Assembly: GCA_013398055.1 (NCBI GenBank)
Contig: VZRS01000339.1
Span: forward strand, 1-64,000
DNA length: 64,000 nucleotides
Source: Ifrita kowaldi
Taxonomy: Eukaryota; Chordata; Aves; Passeriformes; Cinclosomatidae
Direction: 5' to 3'
Positions within the stretch are counted from its first letter, which is position 1. Every line of letters begins with the position of its first letter. This document shows positions 1 through 8,800 of the stretch, piece by piece. The position numbers and the translations under genes were made by a program. The notes beneath the pieces were generated by a model. It was given only the letters and a program-made list of their open reading frames with translations. It did not search any database and was not told where the DNA came from.

Positions 1-768
1 CACGGCGCCCAGCCCTCGGCTCGCGGGGGGGAAAAACCTATGAAGAGGCCAGAGCTGGGGTTCAGAGGGAGCAACTCTGCGTATAATCTTGAGAAAGGGC
101 CGCAGCCCACCTACGGGGCCTGACCCGATGGTCCGGATCAGGCCCATCCCCTCGGGGCAGCTGCCGGGGCTCGCCGTGTTCCGCGCCGGAGCTGCTCGCC
201 AGGCGTGGGGGGCACCCGCCCCGGGGCGTCCGCCGGGCCCCTGCTCGGCCGCCGTTTGGTCCAGCATCCAGGGATCGCCCTGCTTTCAAAAGCTTGCGAG
301 AGACAGAGAGACAGGCGTTAGTCCGAGCAGCCCCTCCCCGCGGAAGGGACCCCGCCGAGCGGCAGCGCTGGCCCGAGCGAAAGGGCCCCAGAGAGCCAAG
401 AGGCACTGCCGGCGGAGCAGCTGCCGCCGCCCCCGCCCGCCCCCGCCCTGGACAGATTCCCGGAGCAGGGCCTGGACCTCCCAAATCTTCCCTGGAAACC
501 CAGAGTCTGCACCAGCGCTTCCGAGACTGGGGAACAAGGCCAAGCCCCCATGCCTTGGCTTGGGACCAGCACTTGAGGATGAAGATGGGGATGAGTGGCC
601 CAGCACGCAGGGGATGGGTCCGTGCTACGTCTTTCCCAGCCTGGGGGCTGGGAGCGTGGCAAGGCAAGGCTCAGCAGGTGCTGGGAAGACAGTGGTGCCA
701 CTGCCGCTGGAACCTCAGAGATGGCACAGCAGAGGAGACTTGTGTGCAGGTGCGCCCTGTACACTCAC
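1..768. other. Region downstream of BSN: candidate 3' UTR intron and CpG-dense block
   Basis: Positions 1-470 are rich in CpG dinucleotides and lie downstream of the BSN coding region. They may be part of the BSN 3' UTR or a CpG-rich promoter region of the next gene. Open frames on both strands here show no family I recognise. A possible minus-strand acceptor sits at 681 and a pyrimidine-rich candidate (CTCTCTGTCTCTCGCAAG) near 294. No TTTATT (minus-strand poly(A) signal) is present, so the BSN transcript end is not visible. Confidence 0.4.
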
Positions 769-866
769 CGTTATACTCAGAGTCTGGCGCCACGTGCTGA
801 ATTCATTGGCTTCTTCATAGGTTTTTCCAGTGCAACGACTCAAATCTCCACTCACTTCCCAAACTC
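769..866 (-). other. BSN: Candidate non-coding 3' UTR exon of BSN (98 nt)
   Basis: A long pyrimidine tract with acceptor CCTTCCACTGCAG ends at 867, and TATAACG/GTGAGT gives a strong donor at 769. Taken after the normal stop codon this exon is untranslated. It is nevertheless open in one frame: spliced directly from the penultimate coding exon (phase 1) it would read GVWEVSGDLSRC, TGKTYEEANEF and on without a stop. Part of it is duplicated in inverted orientation at about 30-90. It could be a 3' UTR exon, an alternative terminal coding exon, or both. The acceptor of the following exon is unresolved; one candidate (GTCTTCCCAG) ends at 681. Confidence 0.6.
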
Positions 867-952
867 CTGCAGTGGAAGGGAGGAGGAGGGCATCAGGCAC
901 GGCCGGGGCAGGGAGAGCCCACGGCACAGTGCCCGGTGCTGGCTGCACTCAC

Positions 953-966
953 CTTGTGCCGTTCTC
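953..966 (-). other. BSN: Start of BSN 3' UTR, remainder of last coding exon
   Basis: Fourteen bases follow the TGA and then CACAAG/GTGAGT, a perfect-consensus splice donor. The stop-containing exon is therefore only 55 nt long (1007-953) if this donor is used. The next acceptor would be at 867, giving an 86-nt intron. Confidence 0.7.
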
Positions 967-1007
967 TCACCAGAACGAAGTGAACTTCTTGCCGAAAGCT
1001 GACACCG
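967..1007 (-). CDS. BSN: Bassoon last coding exon (coding part) and stop codon
   Basis: Acceptor TCCCCACAG ends at 1008. The first two bases complete the alanine of AVSAFGKKFTSFW, followed by TGA at 969-967. The mammalian protein ends the same way with SSFW, so the stop is the authentic one. With this exon the eight coding exons total 11,076 nt, an exact multiple of three. The exon continues 14 nt past the stop to a strong donor at 953/952. Confidence 0.96.
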
Positions 1008-1190
1008 CTGTGGGGAAGCCAGGAGAGGTGTCACTATGGTGCACTGACCCTGGCCCCCCACCTCCCTGGGCCCCAAACTGTGGGAGCACTGCATCCCACT
1101 GGCTGCAGCCAGCCATCTCCAAGGTGCCTGACTCAGTCTTGGTGCAGAGGAGCATCACCGCCCTGTCCCCATCCCGGGAGCAGCCCTCAC

Positions 1191-1334
1191 CTTCAGTCAG
1201 TTTGCCTGCTTGTTCCGCTGCCCCCCCTGGCAGGATTTTGGAGAAGACGCTCTCTCCTTCCCCACCGGGCTGCCCCGTGGCCGTGCCCGCGGGGCCACGT
1301 GGCCCGGCTGCCCTCGGACCGGCCTTGCTGTCTG
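1191..1334 (-). CDS. BSN: Bassoon penultimate coding exon, conserved GESVFSKILPGG block
   Basis: The acceptor region is CCCCCAGCAG, a tandem NAGNAG site. Use of the first AG starts the exon at 1334, use of the second at 1331; both keep phase and differ by one alanine. The encoded sequence ends GESVFSKILPGGAAEQAGKL then TE, nearly identical to the mammalian Bassoon C-terminus. Donor GAAG/GTGAGG lies at 1191 (phase 1). Confidence 0.95.
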
Positions 1335-1463
1335 CTGGGGGACAAACGAAGCCACTGTTAGCAGGGGACAGGCCCAGCTGCGGGGAGCTCAGCTGAGCTT
1401 TGGGGTGCCAGGCAGCTGGCACAAGGGGGGACAGATGGCACAGTACCGCTGGTGCTCACTGAC

Positions 1464-1557
1464 CTGCTGCTCCCAGGGGCTGTGCTGATGGCGCTCTCCC
1501 CGGCTGCTGTGGCACTTTTGCTGCAGGTTTGGACGTGTCCGTCGCCTCCGCTTTCGT
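1464..1557 (-). CDS. BSN: Bassoon small coding exon (94 nt)
   Basis: This exon is too short to stand out as an open frame and was found by following phase. A strong acceptor (TTTTCTCCCTTCCAG) ends at 1558 and a donor (GCAG/GTCAGT) follows at 1464. Phase 0 in, phase 1 out. The peptide reads TKAEATDTSKPAAKVPQQPG then RAPSAQPLGAA. It lines up with the mammalian tail segment of the form AEQTNGSKGTAKAPQQGRAP. Without it the reading phase between the flanking exons would not fit, which independently supports it. Confidence 0.88.
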
Positions 1558-1907
1558 CTGGAAGGGAGAAAACAGCTCTCAGGGCTCACCCTCCCAGTAG
1601 AGCATCCTCCGGGGGTGGCCCAGGCCAGGAGGTGACACCAAAACCCCCAAACACTGCTCTACAACTTCAAAAGAGGCAGCAAGGGATCCAGGACATAGAG
1701 ATGTCCCCTCTTGGGCCCCCTCGAGGGGATGGCAGCCCCCACAGCATCCAGGGTTGTCTGTTGTGGGCATATGTGTGGGATACACTTTACCCCATGGCTC
1801 CCATCCCCAACACTTCCCCTGCCAGCCCCTGGCCACAGCCAGCTGTGCTGATTCTCGGCAGAGCTGTGGGGTCAGGAGGCAGCCTGGCCAGCTAAGCCCG
1901 TACTTAC
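1558..1907 (-). other. BSN: BSN intron (350 nt)
   Basis: GT-AG intron between the His/Gln-rich tail exon and the 94-nt exon, GC-rich, with a clear pyrimidine tract at its 3' end (TTTTCTCCCTTCCAG). Nothing else is recognisable. Confidence 0.85.
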
Positions 1908-2644
1908 CGCCGGTGCTGGGTGTCCGCCCGGCTGTGCGTGGAGTGTGGCCGGTGCCTTCCCTGCTGCCTGGGCCGGCCCTGGCTGCTGCTGCGGTGGCCG
2001 AGATGAGGGGGGTCCCTGTGTCCTGCCCCTGGTCTCGGGCTGTGCCGAGCTTGCTGGCTGGGCAGCCTGGCGTGCCGCCGGCTGCTGCCGCGCTGCCGGC
2101 TGCGCTGCCTGCTGCTGCCTGGTCGCCGGCTGCTGTGAGTGCGCGAGGGGCTCTGACTTAGGCGCCGGCGTGGCCGACCCGTGCGGCTGGGAAGGTTTCT
2201 GTGCCTTGGGGGTCTCAGTGCCATGGTGGTGAGCAGCGGGGCGGGATGACGGGGCGTAATCAGCGGAGCTGGGGCCGTAAGGCGCACGGGACTCGGGCTG
2301 CTGCGCCTTCTTGGGGCCGGCTGAAGGCCCGTGGCCACGGGGCTCATGGCGGCCAGATTCTCGTGGGTGTTGCTTTGCCGAGCGGCGTGGGGGCTCATCG
2401 CTGGCGTGCCGGGAGGAGCCAGAATGGCGATCATACTCCCTGTGGTGCCGGTGCTCGCGGTGCTGGGGGTAGTCGTCGTGCTGCCACGGGTCTTCATCGG
2501 GGGGCTCGTCATAATCGTGGTAGGTGTGCTTAACTGGGGGTCTCTTCTGCGAGGAAGAGTGGCCACCGTAGTGCCTGACCCTCTCTGCCCGCGCCTCCCT
2601 GGGCTTATCAAACCAGTCTGTCTCCTCCTGACCCAAATGATAGG
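1908..2644 (-). CDS. BSN: Bassoon coding exon: His/Gln-rich C-terminal tail
   Basis: Acceptor TTTCCGAAG ends at 2645. The first two bases complete the alanine of SDSE-AYHLGQEETDWFDKPR, which matches the mammalian protein closely. The exon is 737 nt and ends in phase 0 at donor GCG/GTAAGT (1908). Composition shifts from an acidic/Tyr block (YHDYDEPPDEDPW) to a His/Arg-rich block (HREHRHHREYDRHS) and then a long Gln/Pro/Ala tail. This is the variable Q-rich C-terminal region of Bassoon. No folded domain is visible. Confidence 0.95.
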
Positions 2645-2947
2645 CTTCGGAAACCAAAAACAAACCACAGTCAATCTCTCGCTCGAGGCTGCGCGGGCGG
2701 AAGCCATGCAATGAAGTGGGAGGGGCAAGCAGCGGGCACGCGCGCGGGGGACAGCACGTGCCGGTGGGGACGGGACGCGGCGCAGCAGGGCACCGTGCAG
2801 GACCGGCTAACACCGAACACCCAGGGCAGGGGGAGGAAGGCACGTGTCAAGCAAACTGAGGCGGTGAGAGTGTCTCTGCGTACGAGCGGACGGGCATGCC
2901 CCGGGGAAGTGCCATGCTCTGGGGTGGTCACCACGGGGAGCCGTTAC
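2645..2947 (-). other. BSN: BSN intron (303 nt)
   Basis: Short GC-rich GT-AG intron. The 3' end has a T-rich tract (TTTGTTTTTGGTTTCCGAAG). The exon-side part is open in the downstream frame, but homology with Bassoon begins only at AYHLGQEE. Confidence 0.88.
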
Positions 2948-5072
2948 CTTCGCTGTCCGAGACAACGCAATGGGCATCATCCATGCCGTAGCCCTCCTCG
3001 TGCTTGTACGAGTGACTCCTTGGCACGTCTTTGATGTGCTTTTGCACATCAGGCAACGAGTGGCTGGAGCAGAACTGGGAGCAGGGGTCCCCCGCTGACT
3101 GGGGGCCCGGCCCTCCCGCAGTGCGTGACCCCCCCATTGACTTCCCCATGGGGCTGACGGGGCTCTCCTCCTCTGAGGGCTGCGAGCGCATGGGCGCCCG
3201 CCCACGGCTCTGGCTCATGCTGAGCGATGAGGGCTTGGAGCTGACTTTCTGGGAGCGCTCCATGCTCTCCCGCTCATAGGACTTGCTCCGGCCACCCATC
3301 TCCCGGCTGGAGGACTTTTCCACCCCATAGCCAGAGGAGCGGGTTCTGCTGCTGGAAGAGTAGACCCGCTCCTCCTCATCCACCAGATCCCGGCTGGAGA
3401 CACCGTAGTACTTCTGCTGCTCGTAGACATTCTTCTTCAGGCCGTAGGTGATCTCATCCTGCAGTTTCTTGGCTCTGGAGGCCACGTTGCTGCTGCCAAT
3501 AGAGGTGGTTGTTGAGTAGGAGGCCAGGTCTGACTCCACGTCTTTGGCTTCTTCAATGGGGGAGAACTTGGAGATCTTCTGCTCCATGCCCTGCTTCCTG
3601 TGCTTGCTGCGCTTAGAGGAGATGACGGCGGGTGCCAGGTTCTTGGATGAATGCTTCGGTAGTGGCGTGCCAGAGCTGTGCTTGTCCATCCGTGAGGAGT
3701 GCCGGTACTCACTGTCCCCATAGTAGTAGCTCGAGCTGGTGGAGCTCCCTGACACCCTGCCATTGCTTTCTGTGCCCCGGTAGTAGCTGTTCTTCCCACG
3801 ATGGTCGGGGCCATGGTGATCATAGATGTCCTCCTCAGACTCCTCCTCGGCTTTGGTGTAGCAGCAGGGACGGCTGGAGCCCTCGGTGTCCCCTAGATCA
3901 CTCTTGTCTCTGCTGTGGCGGCTGTCAGCGCTCGTGCCCACCGGCTCTGCTTTCTGCCCGTCCACTGCTGGACTCTCCTTGGTGAGCTCGCTGATGTCCT
4001 CGATCATCACGTAGTTACGGGGAATGTTCTGCTCCAGACTGGTGTAGAGGGACTCGGAAGAGTAGCTGGCCGAGGGGCCTGGTGCCGTGCTGGTTCTCTC
4101 AGCTGGACGGGTCTCAGGTGTCTTGTACTGCTCGTAGCCACCGCTGGCCGGTGCAGTGCTGAAGGTGACGTCAGGCACAGCAGACGAGCTGGTGGCCGCA
4201 CCGATAACCTCGTAGTTGGTGGGGATTTTCTGTTCTAGGTCGGCCAGAGAGGTCTGCCGTGGCTTCTGGTGCCCGCCAGCTATGTCTGCCGGGCTCTGGT
4301 AGAGGGCGGGCTGTGCCGCCGGCACGGTGGCTGCCCCAGCGAAGGCGCTGGGAGCTTGGTAGGGGTTTTGGGGCTGGAAGCCTGGCTGGGCTGGGGTGCC
4401 CAGCTCTGGGTATGCGGTGCCGGGGGCCGAGAAGCCACCGGGCGAGGTGAACGTGGGCAGTGGGGCTGCCGACAAGCCATCCTGTGAGGTGCTGGCTGTG
4501 GGGTACTGGGGGTGCTGCAGGCGTGGTGGCGGGAAGGCGGCGGGGCCCTGCGGGGCAGGGTACGGGTAGGCGCCATAGGAGGCGGCGGCGGCAGCGGCAG
4601 CAGCGGTGTAGTCGGGGTACTGCCCGGCAGGGCGCAGGCCGGCGCTGTCATAGGCGGCGAGGCGCAGGCTGTGCAGCTCGCTGTCCGACAGGTAGTCACG
4701 GCGATCCCCGGGGTAGCGCAGGTAGGGGTGGTCTCGCCCACCAACCCGATCCTTCAGCAGCGACTCCTTGCGCTGGGTGATGCCCAGCTCCAGGTATTTC
4801 AGCTTGGCATCGATCTCTTTCTCCTCCTCGTCCAGCTCCGCCTGCTTCTTCCGCAGCTTGGTGGCCTCGTGTTCCACCAGCCTCAGGTCGCGGTCCAGCT
4901 CCTTCAGCAGGCTGGCCTTGGTGACAGGTGCGGTGGCCTTGGGAGCCAGGCTGCTCAGGTAGAGCTGGGAGGCAGCTGGGCTCGCCAGGGGGACGTGGGG
5001 CTCCTCAGGTGGTGGGCTGGGCAGTGTCCGCTTCACCTTGCGTGCCAGCGAGCTCGACTGAAGCCCCCCCAC
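2948..5072 (-). CDS. BSN: Bassoon coding exon with ELKS/CAST-binding-type coiled coil
   Basis: Acceptor GGCTTTGCAG ends at 5073. The exon begins VGGLQSSSLARKVKRTL in frame with the preceding exon, runs 2,125 nt and ends GAAG/GTAACG at 2948 (phase 1). A heptad-like coiled coil starts about 40 residues in (KASLLKELDRDLRLVEHEATK and onward, about 4916-4750). In mammals the third Bassoon coiled coil binds ELKS/CAST; assignment of that role here is by position and family. A nine-residue polyalanine follows YPDYT. The remainder is disordered, Ser/Tyr-rich, with SLYTSLEQNIPRNYVMIED and a related earlier segment LADLEQKIPTNYEVIG, an internal repeat. It ends HCVVSDSE and splices to AYHLGQEE. Confidence 0.97.
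4578..4609 (-). repeat. Polyalanine-coding GCN tract
   Basis: A run of GGC/GGCAGC-type triplets on the plus strand reads as nine consecutive alanines on the minus strand between YPDYT and SYGAY in Bassoon. It is a mixed GCN tract rather than a pure repeat. Confidence 0.85.
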
Positions 5073-5817
5073 CTGCAAAGCCAAGGGACATCTGGTCAGG
5101 GGGGCAGGTGGGTGTCCCCCCACATCCCACCCCAAGCATTGCAGTGCTCCTCCCATGCCCTAGGGGCTGGGGTGAGGCGTCCCGCTGTGCACGTGTTCCC
5201 CCATGCACTGAGAAAGCGGCGTTTATGTAAAAGCACAATAAATAGGATGGAAGTAACAGGCAGGGCGCTTTCCGTGAGTAATTACCGGGGGTGGCAGCCA
5301 GCCAAGCGCTGAGCTGGCCATGTGCACACCCTCTGCTGCAAAAAATGCTTTCTGTCCGCGGGCACTTGGCAGAGGGACCTGGGGGACTGCCCGGGGGTGC
5401 TGCTGCCCCAGGAATTGCCTCGGGACTTCTTGGCTGGGCACTTGACTGCCCAAGGCAACCTCGGTGTGCGGGCACAAAGGTGTGAGCAAGAACCACCACA
5501 ACCCTAAATGAAGCTGTGCATGGTGGTGGCTCCTCGAGAGAGAAGGGGGACCCATCTGGAGCAGGCGACAGCCCTGATGCTGCCAACCCGCAGCATCTCC
5601 TGCCTGCTGACAGGCTCGTGCAGCCAGTGGACCTCCAGGGCCTCCCTCCAGCTGCTGGTATTGGCACGCACGTCTGTGCCTGCTGGCTGCCATCAGCTGC
5701 TGCGGGGAGCCGGCCTTTTGAAATATTAATTGTCACAGTGCTAATGAAACTGAAATGTCCCGAGGTGCCTCCTGGGGCTGTTCCCTGAGGGTAAGGTTGT
5801 TCCCTGTGGTGACATAC
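5073..5817 (-). other. BSN: BSN intron (745 nt) lacking in-frame stops
   Basis: GT-AG intron between the giant exon and the coiled-coil exon. The frame of the giant exon continues through the whole intron and ends only at 5005, inside the next exon in a shifted frame. The translated intron has no Bassoon-like features. No repeat is recognised. Confidence 0.9.
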
Positions 5818-8800
5818 CTGTGAGCTGGGGAGCAGCGGGTGTTGGTAGAGGGAGAACCTGTCCTTGCCAGCCTCCTCGGCGGTGGGGCTGATGGGCTTGG
5901 GGTCGGACAGGGAGCGCTGCATGGTCTTGATGGGGCGTGGCAGAGTCTGCTGGCGCTGGGCTAAGTCGGTGGTGAAGTGCTTCTGTGGGGGGACGTGGGC
6001 CTTGTTCAGCCGCTCGCTGGTGGCGAAGGAGGACTCCAGGAGGCGATGGGGGGACAAGGGGGAGACAGGTGAGTAGAGGACCTGGGGAGAGCGGGGTGGC
6101 TGTCGGGTCACCAGCTGGGAGAGGGATTCAGCCGGCAGATGGGACTGGTAACCAATTTCCAGGGGATCTGGCTTCTTCTTCTCAAACTTGCCCAGGGTCT
6201 GCTGCCGGACAGTGTGTGGGTCCAGGGGGCCTGTGCTCACTATTTGGAGGTTGGTGGAGTAGGGCGGGATGGTGGTGGGCACTGTCAGCTGGGGGACCAC
6301 AACACCAGGTTGGGGAGCTGGCTCTGGCTCTGTCTGGCAGGCCAGACTCTCACCCCGCTGCGTCTTCTCTGGGGCTGAGATGTACTTCACAATCTCCACT
6401 CGGGGGTCATGGGTGGTGATGTGAATGGAGGGGGAGACGCGGAGGAGCTGGTCGGGCTCAGTCTGCACCGAGCAGTCGCTGATGGTCTGGATACCCACGC
6501 TGGCTGTGCGGGTCGTCCCGTCCGTCTTGCCCTCGGTGCTGGCCTCAGCGTGCCGTGAGGCCCTGGAGCGCCGGCGGCGCACGGGCTGCTCCCACTCCCC
6601 GCTGTCCTCCTCGTCCGTCTGCACACTGCAGTCAGCGCTGCGCCGCGTCCGCCGCCGCCGCGACAGCATGTACCGCTCCTCGCCATCCTCCTCATCCGTC
6701 TGCACGCTGCTGTCTGCCATCTTCCGCGCTGCAAAGGTCTCCTTCTCGTAGGCATCCCGCAGCCGGGGCATCGAGTTCCTCTTCTTGATGCCCCGGCTGG
6801 GCTCCCAGGACTCCTCAACTTGAAGTGACATGTCCGAGGCCGAGCTGCTGAGTGGCCGCTGTGGCACAGGGTAGCGGGGACCAGCGGGCCCCTCTGGGGG
6901 TGTCTGGCCCGGTGGGGGCCATGCCTGCCCATTGTGTGGCAGCACCCGTGGTGCCTCAGCGGGCCCCTCGGGTGGGCGGGCAGCGGGCTCCACGGGAGTG
7001 GGGAAGATGGTCTTCTGCCGCTTCTGCTCCTCCAGCTGCTGCTGCAGCTGGTGCTGCAGCTGGTGGATGTGCTCAAGCTGGAGGCGCTGCTGGGCGAGCT
7101 GCTCCCGCTGCAGCGCCAGCTGTGCATGCCGCTCCTCCTGCTGCTGCTGCAGCACCTGCTGCTTGATGCACTGCAGCTCCTGCAGTTCCCGCTGCACCAG
7201 CAGCTGCTCCTTCTCCCGGTGCCGCTGCAGCTCTGCGCGCTCCCGCTCCAGCTCCTCCTGCAGCCGCAGCTGCCGCAGCTTCTCCAGCTCCACGCGCTCC
7301 CGCTCCAGCTGCAGCACGTGCTCCTGCTGCTTGCGCTGACGCTCCTCTTCCCGCTCCCGCTCCTCCCGCTGAGCTCCATCCAGTGGTGGCTTGGGCGCTG
7401 TGGCCACTGGCCCACTCTCCTTGGGGACTGCTGGTGCTGCCGGTGCTTCTGCACGGGGGGCAGCCGGTGGTGGCTCCACTCTCTGCAAGCCACTGGCAGG
7501 GGCGGCGGGGGCAGCGGGGGCTTTGGGAGCAGGAGCAGCTCCCACCGCTGCCGGTGCTGTGCTGGCGACAGGCTTCCCCAGGTAGACGGGTGTCTCCATC
7601 ATCGAGGCGGCTGGGGCTGGCCGGCTCGGGGCCGGGAAGCGGTAGAGGCCCTGTGCTGCAAGCGGGACACGGGGGGTGACAACTGGCAGCCTGGCCAAGC
7701 TGGCCAGTGGGACTGCTGCCACACCGCCTGGGCCATAGGGTCTGTATAGCCCACGCAGCATGGGCCGCAGCACCGAGGCTGGCTGGGTGGTGATGGGCAG
7801 CGTGGAAGCGATGGGCGTGTTGATGGTGGAGTAGATCATGCCATCGGCGGCCCGCACGGTTGCGGTGGAAGGAAGCATTTGCCGGATGGCGCCCAGGCGG
7901 ACACCAGGAACGTTGTACTGTGCCAGGTTGCTGAAGCCCTGCCGTCCCTCGGGGAAGGTGGGGTTGTACATCCCACTGGGTTTGGGGGGTACAGGGCCCT
8001 GCTGCTGAGCTGCCAGCCCCCCTGTGCCCCCCTGCCCAGTGCTGGGGCCATAAGGCAGCACGTCGGGGCCATTGGCATGCCGGCCCCCGTACTGGTCCAT
8101 GGAGTTGAGGGCAGCACACATGCGGCTGATCTCACGTGCCGTGGTGGCACTGTAGTGGGCCAGGCTGGACTCCTGGAAGCTGGCCAGATCCCCCCGGTGT
8201 GAGAAACGGTAGTCGGAGTAGATGTTTGAGGCTGAGCTGTACCTCCGCATGGGGAACGGGTGGCTCAGCAGCTCTCCTGGTTGGCGAAGGTCGGAGAAAG
8301 AGCCGTACTGCAGTCCCTGGCCCAGGTAACCCCCCTCGGCAAAGCCCACACTGTAGGAGTGCTTCATGGTGCTGAGGTCCACGGCGGCATCACCTGCTGG
8401 GGCAGGGAAGGGCTGATCCCCCTTTGTGTGGTAGTAGCTCATCCCGATTTCAGAGAGGTTTGTGTCCGACATGGAGGAGTAGAGGCGTCCGAAGGCGCTG
8501 GCTGGGTAAAACTTCTGCTCCTCGTAGAGTGCAGGTGCTGGGGCTGGCTGCTCCCGGTAAGGGAAGGTCTCTGGCAGCTCTGGCTCTCTGCTGCCATACA
8601 TTGGCCCGCTGGCTTTCCGACCAGGCACCACTGCCGCCTCCCCGGTTTTCTTCTCTGGCATCTTGGAGGTGGGGTTGAAAGCACCCGTGCAGCTGCCACC
8701 GAAAGGGAACTTATAGACCATGTCACAGCAGGCCACCTGGCTCTCTGGCTTCACGCCCGTGAGGTCCAGGACATTGGCTGGTGCCTCCTCCTTCAGCACT

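Noticed and set aside
89..820. Plus-strand open frame of 243 codons
   Set aside because: Lies in CpG-dense, stop-poor DNA; no recognisable family and it crosses the well-supported minus-strand exon at 866-769.
1..966. Minus-strand poly(A) signal for BSN
   Set aside because: No TTTATT on the plus strand in this stretch, so the 3' end cannot be placed.
4166..4173. Perfect TGACGTCA cAMP-response element
   Set aside because: It lies inside Bassoon coding sequence (PDVTFST) and is explained by codons; no promoter context.
5005..5817. Extension of the giant exon protein past 5818
   Set aside because: The donor at 5818/5817, the acceptor at 5073/5072 and Bassoon homology on both sides show this is intron, although it is stop-free.
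6387..8119. Long open frames overlapping the giant exon in other frames (for example 368 and 348 codons)
   Set aside because: They arise from high GC and repeated CAG/GAG codons of the Bassoon coiled coil; the Bassoon frame explains the region.
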